This document shows, in pieces, positions 41,318 to 47,436 of a stretch of DNA of 64,000 bases. This DNA is from Polaribacter reichenbachii. GTDB lineage: Bacteria > Bacteroidota > Bacteroidia > Flavobacteriales > Flavobacteriaceae. The stretch spans positions 3,331,501-3,395,500 of the forward strand of contig NZ_CP019419.1 in assembly GCF_001975665.1 (NCBI RefSeq). The letters run 5' to 3'. The translations under genes and the position numbers were made by a program. Numbering within the stretch: position 1 is the first letter of the stretch; each line of letters opens with the position of its first letter. The notes under the pieces were generated by a model. It did no database searches. It was not told the DNA's origin and was given only the letters and a program-made list of their open reading frames with translations.

Positions 41318-42037
41318 TTATTCCTTTTGTTTTATTAAACTTTTATCTTGTTTTTCAAGATTATAATTTTTCAATATGTAATGATTAAACAAACTTGGAG
41401 TTTCTTTATCATAAGATTTGACTTCTAAAATTAAACCACTTAGGTCAATTTTTTTCTTTAAATCAAGTATTTCGTAATATTTAAAAGGAATTTTGATTTT
41501 GTCATTGACATAAATTTCGTTTACATCTATAAGTTCACCAATTGATGATTGTCTTATTTCTGTTATAGTTATTTTATAACCTTCAGTACCATTTATAATT
41601 TTTTTCTCGTTTTTATTTATTTCTATTTTATATTCAGTTTTCCATATTTGTCTTAATTTTTCAGTTATTTCAAAACTGCTATTATAAGTTTTATTTTCTT
41701 TATATAAAGTTCTATTTTTCTTGAATTTTTCAGGAATAAATATAATATCACTATCAATAGTTTTTATAAATACAGAATCAGGATAAATGAAAATATCAGT
41801 TTCCGACGATAATTTATTTAATTTTTTCGTTGCTTCTAAAAGTCCTTTAGAAATTTTTTCAACCATTAAACTATCTTCTTTATTTTTAACGTCTTCATAT
41901 AAAGTTTTTAATAATTCATTATTTGCTGAATTTCCGACATTTAATGTAAGAGTATACTTCAAATGTGCGTCAGTTACTTTTTGTGAAAATGATTTTATTG
42001 TAATTAGTAATAAAATTATTAAATATTTCTTTTTCAT
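41318..42037 (-). CDS. secreted protein of unknown function
   Basis: A 239-residue protein from ATG 42037 with signal peptide MKKKYLIILLLITIKSFSQ. The mature part has a lysine-rich helical region and beta strands (KLRQIWKTEYKIEINKNEKK, IINGTEGYKITITEIRQSSI, EIYVNDKIKIPFKYYEIL), reminiscent of GLPGLI-family secreted proteins of Bacteroidota, but the motif itself is missing, so no call. Single-gene cassette. Confidence 0.75.
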   Translation of the reverse strand: MKKKYLIILLLITIKSFSQKVTDAHLKYTLTLNVGNSANNELLKTLYEDVKNKEDSLMVEKISKGLLEATKKLNKLSSETDIFIYPDSVFIKTIDSDIIFIPEKFKKNRTLYKENKTYNSSFEITEKLRQIWKTEYKIEINKNEKKIINGTEGYKITITEIRQSSIGELIDVNEIYVNDKIKIPFKYYEILDLKKKIDLSGLILEVKSYDKETPSLFNHYILKNYNLEKQDKSLIKQKE

Positions 42038-42054
42038 ATTTTTTTGGTAATTAC

Positions 42055-42186
42055 CTACAACGTCTTAGGCTATGTTTAGTTGCGTTTTCGTAGCTAAAAG
42101 TAAGTAAATAAACACAAACAAGAAAATCCGCGAGGATTTTCGTAAATAATAAATAAAGTAGCAATTAAATATAGCCATTGTTGGCA
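42055..42186 (-). repeat. attC-like cassette site 21
   Basis: Left box CTACAAC (partner of site 20), centre gaaaatccgcgaggattttc, right box GTTGGCA. The right end GTTGGCATTAG pairs with TTAATGCCAAC (42620-42630). The outer right half (aataaataaagtagcaattaaatatagcc) is more diverged than usual. Confidence 0.87.
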
Positions 42187-42549
42187 TTAGTTTTTTTTAA
42201 TTCCATTTATTTTGTCAATCTCTTCAGCTATAGATGTAATTTGTTTCCAATGAATATTTGTTATTTTTTCCCAGTGTCCGTTTATAGAATCTGTAATTAT
42301 AAACTTAAAAATTAAACCAAAATAAAACAACATAACCAAAATGAAATATTTATTAAATTCCAACGTAATAAAGAAGTATATCATAAGTCCAATATTCAAA
42401 ACATACGTAAAAACAAAAAAAAGAAATTTCTTAATATATGAGATAGCTTTTTTTCTTTCAGGAAGTATTGGTTCAATATATTTTCTTGATAACAGAGATA
42501 TAGCTGTTGATACAAGTATTAATAATATTCTTATAGTGTTTTCACTCAT
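42187..42549 (-). CDS. small membrane protein of unknown function
   Basis: A 120-residue protein from ATG 42549 with three hydrophobic helices (TIRILLILVSTAISLLSR, FLFFVFTYVLNIGLMIYFFI, YFILVMLFYFGLIFKFII) and a short charged C-terminus. No family recognised. The opposite-strand frame over this region is a shadow, as the cassette orientation and R-K-rich loops support the minus strand. Confidence 0.7.
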   Translation of the reverse strand: MSENTIRILLILVSTAISLLSRKYIEPILPERKKAISYIKKFLFFVFTYVLNIGLMIYFFITLEFNKYFILVMLFYFGLIFKFIITDSINGHWEKITNIHWKQITSIAEEIDKINGIKKN

Positions 42550-42623
42550 ATTTTGTAATTTTATTATTAGTTACAATATTATTCAAATACTTAAAATAAT
42601 AGTCCGAAAATATTGGTAATTAA

Positions 42624-42756
42624 TGCCAACGTGTTTATATATGGTTTGTTGCGTGTTTATGCAACCAAGTTAATAAATAATTACTGACATAGAAAATCCG
42701 CGAGGATTTTCGTAAGTAAGCAAAAAGCCAGCAATAAATTATATATGTTGTTGGCT
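42624..42756 (-). repeat. attC-like cassette site 22
   Basis: Left box TGCCAAC (partner of site 21), centre gaaaatccgcgaggattttc, right box GTTGGCT. The right end GTTGGCTGTAG pairs with TTACAGCCAAC (43398-43408). Confidence 0.9.
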
Positions 42757-42764
42757 GTAGTTTT

Positions 42765-43295
42765 TTAATATGTTCTTATAACTTCGTCATATGTTCTACA
42801 CCAATTTATAATTTTTCCTTTGTCATTAAATTCAATATGATAAGTCTCGTATAAATATTTATTCGTTATATGAATATTCACAAAAATGCGTTCAGTTCCG
42901 TTTATTTCTTTGTGTGGTGCTGTTATCTGTAATTTTGGATAAGTTCCGTTTCCATTCCTTTTGATTTTGAATTTCTTTTTGTCCAAATTCGAGAAATCAA
43001 GTTCAAATCTATCGGAATCAATATTTAATTGAGTTTCTAAATAAGATTCCAATTCTTTAAATTGAGTTTTACTTTTCCAACTTATTCCTAAACAGATTGG
43101 ATTGTAAAATCCCGTTCTTGGTGGATGAAAATCCATAACATATGGATAAACTTTTATTTTCTTTTTTGAAGGAAAAGAATCAATTATTGTTGATTGATAA
43201 AAGTCAAACGCAATTTGTTCATAAAATGGAAATTCGGTTTGCGAGATTCCAATTCCGCAATTGAGTAAGAAAGTCAGAAGTATTGCTTTTTTCAA
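42765..43295 (-). CDS. secreted protein of unknown function
   Basis: A 176-residue protein with signal peptide (KKAILLTFLLNCGIGISQ). The start is a TTG at 43295, because an in-frame TAA lies three codons upstream and no ATG is available. The mature region is beta-rich (FELDFSNLDKKKFKIKRNGN, ERIFVNIHITNKYLYETYHI, EFNDKGKIINWCRTYDEVIR). No family recognised. It is the last cassette at the right end of the array. Confidence 0.72.
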   Translation of the reverse strand: MKKAILLTFLLNCGIGISQTEFPFYEQIAFDFYQSTIIDSFPSKKKIKVYPYVMDFHPPRTGFYNPICLGISWKSKTQFKELESYLETQLNIDSDRFELDFSNLDKKKFKIKRNGNGTYPKLQITAPHKEINGTERIFVNIHITNKYLYETYHIEFNDKGKIINWCRTYDEVIRTY

Positions 43296-43401
43296 ATCAC
43301 TTTATTTAGTATTCAATTCCAATTTAATTCAGTTTGCTTTTATAGAAAAGTCTTAATTAGTAAACACTATATTTCGTTTAGTTAACGGACTTTTAAATTA
43401 C

Positions 43402-43536
43402 AGCCAACTACAGTATAAGCCTAACTTTTATCCGTTTATAAGTACAAAATACAGGGCTAATGCTTAGTTTTACTACCTTTTATATTTTTTTTTAAAGATA
43501 TTAATATACTATGGAATAGCAAATTAATTGTTAAGT
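43402..43536 (-). repeat. type-2 cassette site (F2-9), right limit of the array
   Basis: Left box AGCCAAC (partner of site 22), tacagTATAAGCCTAAC...CTAATGCTTA, and end agcaaattaattGTTAAGt. No attC-like site of either type is visible further right. Confidence 0.75.
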
Positions 43537-43604
43537 TTTTGTGTTGGTTATTGAAGTTTGTATAATGTTTTTTCTTTTAGCCTTCTGTCTTTGCTTGTGA
43601 TAAA

Positions 43605-43685
43605 TTCGAAGAACCAAAAATCTAGACCTACTATACTTCACTTAAATTCTACCTCCTACTCCACCTATCTCGTCCAGACCGTTGC
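43605..43685 (+). repeat. module B repeat, copy 9 (left half only)
   Basis: gaagaaccaaaaatctagacctactatacttcacttaaattctacctcctactccacctatctcgtccagaccgttg. Only the left half remains. It is followed by unassigned sequence up to the DUF6266-like gene. Confidence 0.6.
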
Positions 43686-43804
43686 CTGTAGAAAGAGGTT
43701 TTAATCTACAACTTTGAGCTATAAATTTTGAGCCTTGAACAGTACACTTTTTCGTATATGCACAAACAAATATTACAATACGTATAGGACATATTAAAAA
43801 GTAA

Positions 43805-43831
43805 AGAGGCAACTTTCTTATCAGTCACCTC
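43805..43831 (-). terminator. possible terminator of the 43892 gene
   Basis: On the minus strand a GAGG...CCTC / ACT...AGT stem is followed by TTTACTTTTTAA, about 60 bases past the stop at 43892. The stem has mismatches. Confidence 0.4.
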
Positions 43832-43891
43832 CTAATTTTAAATACTAAGGCATCTTACACCCTTATATACTTTTAATTGCATTTTTAATGC

Positions 43892-44692
43892 TTACCCAAC
43901 AACGCTTATTCGCATCGCATTGGTACTTGATAATTCATATAGTTCAGTATTAATTTGTTGATAAAATAAAATTCCAGTAGCCACAATTACACCTACAGTA
44001 TTCGGCAGCATACTGCTAAAACTTAAGTCTACGGTTAAGGTAGTGTCTGCTCCTACTTCTCCTACTATAGAAAAAGCGTTGCTGTATGCAATTCCATTAA
44101 CTTTGTTCTCATCAGTAGCTACAGGTTCATACCTTTTTAAGTCAGCAATGTAAGTGTAGTTACTCAATACAGTACTTACTAAAATCAGTTTAAAATGAGT
44201 TGCCCCTTCTGGGGGTCTTAAAAAATTGGAGGCATTAAAGTCTGGCACCTCCCAAGTAGCAATGCTACGATTGGCATCTAAGGTTGGTGCAGCATATGCT
44301 GGGTAAAAGACGGTACTCAATGGTACTTTACTATTAAACTCAAACCCTTCTAACACTTCACCATGATCTAAAATCTCAAATTCTCGTCGACCACGCAAAC
44401 CCGAACCTAGCGAATTAATACGTTTCATAATGCCGGTAATTCTACCAGTTATGGTGCTATCTTTAATGTTTTTAATAATAGAACTAAAACCCTGCCTTAG
44501 TGCTTTTCCCACAGTTGCAGAAGCACCAAATTCCGACATATTTTCTCGTGTTCTCTTAAAATTTGGATCTGAGTAGATTCTACTCTTATCTATTCCCCCA
44601 GTGGTTTTAACAATACTATTGCCACCACTTTCGTAGAAGGTAAGTCCCCCCAAGGAACCTTTTAACTTGATAAAGCCTTTTTGCTTTGCCAT
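43892..44692 (-). CDS. DUF6266-like hypothetical protein
   Basis: A 266-residue protein from ATG 44692. It opens KQKGFIKLKGSLGGLTFYES with IVKTTGGIDKSRIYSDPNFK, a layout similar to DUF6266 N-termini (short opening, glycine-rich turn, then an R/K segment). A helical middle (GKALRQGFSSIIKNIKDSTI) is followed by a beta-rich C-terminal domain (THFKLILVSTVLSNYTYIAD). Such small families occur in many paralogous copies in Bacteroidota; their function is unknown. It lies just outside the cassette array, and a truncated relative (8060-8254) is found inside it. Confidence 0.65.
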   Translation of the reverse strand: MAKQKGFIKLKGSLGGLTFYESGGNSIVKTTGGIDKSRIYSDPNFKRTRENMSEFGASATVGKALRQGFSSIIKNIKDSTITGRITGIMKRINSLGSGLRGRREFEILDHGEVLEGFEFNSKVPLSTVFYPAYAAPTLDANRSIATWEVPDFNASNFLRPPEGATHFKLILVSTVLSNYTYIADLKRYEPVATDENKVNGIAYSNAFSIVGEVGADTTLTVDLSFSSMLPNTVGVIVATGILFYQQINTELYELSSTNAMRISVVG

Positions 44693-45153
44693 AATTATAA
44701 AATATTATGACTGCTATTCTTTTTTTTATTCTAATACTTGCAAAAGTCCTAGAAATCATAGCAATCTGATTAATAAAATAAATTTGTAAATCTTACAAAT
44801 TCTTTGAAAACCATTAGTCTAATGATATAGGATATCCAATACTACAATCACGTAATTATTTGGGTGTAAGAAATGTATAGCAATTAAAAGTACTACGAAT
44901 ATAATGCATTTTTTATGATACTACCAAATTTTATGCTGATTTTTTTCGAATTTAATATTTTAGTAGATTATAAATTGCACTTTTAACGGTATCACACCTC
45001 TAACTTTATCGAATCATCATTTTCCCTAATTTCACCCAAAAACTTTAAAAACCCCCACACCAACACCCAACAAACTAAAAACCCAAAACTAGGCAAATCC
45101 TATGCTGAACTTGTTTCAGTATGTCATCAAAACTCAAAACTCTTAACTACAAC
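44693..45153. other. gene-free interval without recognised signals
   Basis: AT-rich DNA with no convincing gene. The right part (45040-45150) is cytosine-rich low-complexity sequence (aaacttaaaacccc-type, caaaactcaaaac) that recurs near other module B copies. Confidence 0.5.
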
Positions 45154-45388
45154 CCCCGACATACTATAGTTTACGTAGCAATTTAAGTCCTATGAAACGG
45201 CAAGTGTCCAAAGCCTGTCCTCAACTTGATTGGGGAACTCAACGCAGTGGAACGGTCTGGACACGATAGTGGAATAGGATGTAGAATTCGAACTACCAAA
45301 ACCAAAATGTATTTTGGTTGTAGGTAACTCGCGTAGCGATATAGTAAGTCTAGATTTTTTTGTTTCTTTTTTCATCAATGGAAAAAAG
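45154..45388 (-). repeat. module B repeat, copy 10 (reverse orientation, long form)
   Basis: Module B reads in reverse here (cccgacatactatagtttacgtagcaatttaagtcctatgaaacgg...). It contains both inserts (ctcaacttgattggggaactc and accaaaatgtattttggttg). A minus-strand frame spanning it recurs in copies 3 and 12 and is not a gene. Confidence 0.78.
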
Positions 45389-45604
45389 AAAAGAGTAAAA
45401 GAAATAGCGTTATTGAACATCTTTCAACCAAAACAATCTCATATTTCAAACACCCAAAACTCAAAACTTAAAACTAGCCTTCTCTGACATAGAACTTGGA
45501 AGCGAGTGTCAAACATTTGAAGAATCCGTAAAAATAAATGCTGTTTGAGCATAGCGAGTTCATTTATTTTAGGATTAGAAAATAGTTTTGACCGCTGAAA
45601 GTTC

Positions 45605-45666
45605 AAGTCTAGATTTTTTTGTTTCTCAATCCTGAACGCAGTCGAAGGGTCATCAATGGAAAAAAG
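45605..45666 (-). repeat. module B leader fragment, copy 11 (reverse)
   Basis: Only the leader remains: ctagatttttttgtttctcaatcctgaacgcagtcgaagggtcatcaatggaaaaaag. It follows a 120-base stretch similar to nothing else in the window. Confidence 0.6.
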
Positions 45667-45853
45667 AAAAGAATAAAAGAAAAACGGTCATTGCGAGGCG
45701 TTTTCCAGCCGAAGCAATCTCAAACTTCAAACCCAAAAACTTTACCCCACACCAACACCCAACAGCTAACAGCAAACACCAAGCACCCAAAACTAGACGA
45801 AGCCTATACTGAACTCGTTTCAGTATGTCATAAAAACTCCTAACTAAGTAGAA

Positions 45854-46110
45854 CCCCCGACATACTATGGTTTACGTAGCAATTCAAGTCCTATGAAACG
45901 GCAAGTGTCCAAAGCCTGTCCTCAACTTGATTGGGGAACTCAACGCAGTGGAACGGTCTGGACACGATAGTGGAATAGGATGTAGAATTCGAACTACCAA
46001 AACCAAAATGTATTTTGGTTGTAGGTAACTCGCGTAGCGATATAGTAAGTCTAGATTTTTGGTTCTTGGAATTTATCCTGAGCAAAGACGAAGGGTCAAT
46101 GGAAAAGAAC
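45854..46110 (-). repeat. module B repeat, copy 12 (reverse orientation, long form)
   Basis: Nearly identical to copy 10 over its core (cccgacatactatggtttacg ... gtaactcgcgtagcgatatagtaagtctagat), with leader cctgagcaaagacgaagggtcaatgg. Confidence 0.78.
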
Positions 46111-46171
46111 ATAAAGAAAAAACAAAACACCAAAATTAAAATTAAAATTAGATACTATATTTTAAACTCCA

Positions 46172-46396
46172 AACCCCGACATACTATAGTTTACGTAGCA
46201 ATTCAAGTCCTATGAAACGGCAAGTGTCCAAAGAGTGTAACGGACTGGACACGATAGTGGAATAGGACGTAGAATTCAAACTACCAAAACCAAAATGTAT
46301 TTTGGTTGTAGGTAACTCGCGTAGCGATATAGTAAGTCTAGATTTTTTTGTTTCTCAATCCTGAGCGCAGTCGAAGGGTCATCAATGGAAAAAAGA
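46172..46396 (-). repeat. module B repeat, copy 13 (reverse orientation, short apex)
   Basis: Same orientation as copies 10 and 12. The apex is short (caaagagtgtaacggactgg) with the palindromic accaaaatgtattttggttg insert retained. Confidence 0.78.
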
Positions 46397-46529
46397 AAAG
46401 AATAAAAGAATAAAAGAAAAACTCCACAATTTAACAATCAAAATAAAGCTCAATTTAATACTCAAAAAAACAACAAAAAAAAACAACAAAAAACCACCAT
46501 AAAACAAGACTTCACCTTTACCCTAGGGC

Positions 46530-46573
46530 AAAGCCATAGGAAAGCCATAGGAAAGCCATATCAAAGCCATAGT
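46530..46573 (+). repeat. short tandem repeat, 11-bp unit
   Basis: Four units of about AAAGCCATAGG (aaagccatagg aaagccatagg aaagccatatc aaagccatag) in gene-free DNA. Confidence 0.7.
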
Positions 46574-46759
46574 TAGTCACCTCAAGAATTACCCCTAAAA
46601 AACGCAAAAATGCACTAAAAATACACCCACAAATTAACCCAAAAAAAAGCACACAATTTCCCTCCATTGTAAACCCATAAAATCACGATAATTTTCCCCC
46701 ATAAAAAATGAAATTATCAAGACAAAAATTTATATAAAACTTACGTAAACTAGTAAGCA

Positions 46760-46912
46760 CCCAAACTCTAAACTTTGAACTCTAAACTTTGAACTTTGAA
46801 CTTTGAAACTTTGAAACTTTGAAACTCTGCAACTAACACACCAATACCCCAAACACCAAGCACCCAAAACTCTAAACTCTAAACTCTAAACTTTGAACTT
46901 TAAACACTCATA
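46760..46912 (+). repeat. low-complexity ACTTTGAA / CTCTAAA repeats
   Basis: Runs of ctttgaa, ctttgaaa and ctctaaa units in irregular order. Similar sequence appears at 12080-12160 (complement) and 47287-47335. It looks like slippage-generated sequence around module B copies. Confidence 0.65.
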
Positions 46913-46935
46913 ACTATCAACTTATAACTAATTAG

Positions 46936-47193
46936 AAACCCCGACATACTATGGTTTACGTAGCAATTCAAGTCCTATGAAACGGCAAGTGTCCAAAGCC
47001 TGTCCTCAACTTGATTGGGGAACTAAACGCAGTGGAACGGTCTGGACGCGATAGTGGAATAGGACGTAGAATTCAAACTACCAAAACCAAAATGTATTTT
47101 GGTTGTAGGTAACTCGCGTAGCGATATAGTAAGTCTAGATTTTTTTGTTTCTCAATCCTGAGCGCAGTCGAAGGGTCATCAATGGAAAAAAGA
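46936..47193 (-). repeat. module B repeat, copy 14 (reverse orientation, long form)
   Basis: Full module B with both inserts; the last copy before the conserved chromosomal genes. Leader ctcaatcctgagcgcagtcgaagggtcatcaatgg at its right end. Confidence 0.78.
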
Positions 47194-47365
47194 AAAGAAT
47201 AAAAGAGGTACTAATAATAAGATTGCTTCACTCCATTCCCATTCCATTCGCAATGACGCCTACCACCAATACCCCAAACACCAAGCACCCAAAACTCTAA
47301 ACTTTGAACTTTAAACTTTAAACTCTGCAACTCTCCAACTAACACACCCAACAGCCAACACTAAA

Positions 47366-47410
47366 AACAAAAAAACCGGTACTATTACTCAAAAGAGTAA
47401 CAATACCAGT
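47366..47410 (-). terminator. rho-independent terminator of the sortilin-like/S9 gene pair
   Basis: GGTACTATTACTC-aaaa-GAGTAACAATACC (47378-47407) forms a 13-bp stem with two mismatches. On the minus strand it is followed by a run of T (47369-47375, then more T), 27 bases past the stop at 47437. Confidence 0.85.
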
Positions 47411-47436
47411 TTATAAAACAATACAAAAAGACTACA

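Noticed and set aside
42341..42619. Plus-strand gene over 42187-42549
   Set aside because: It overlaps a membrane protein frame that fits the cassette orientation and begins outside the cassette border; no features of its own.
1538..43408. CRISPR array
   Set aside because: The repeats are 120-150 bp and separated by whole genes, with no short regular spacers and no cas genes.
1538..43408. Ordinary bidirectional terminators or REP elements as the whole explanation of the site family
   Set aside because: Those would not predict that the variable bases at the ends match the next copy across the gene rather than the same copy.
972..47193. Insertion sequences as the source of the repeats
   Set aside because: No transposase or fragment was seen next to any copy; a non-autonomous origin of module B remains possible.
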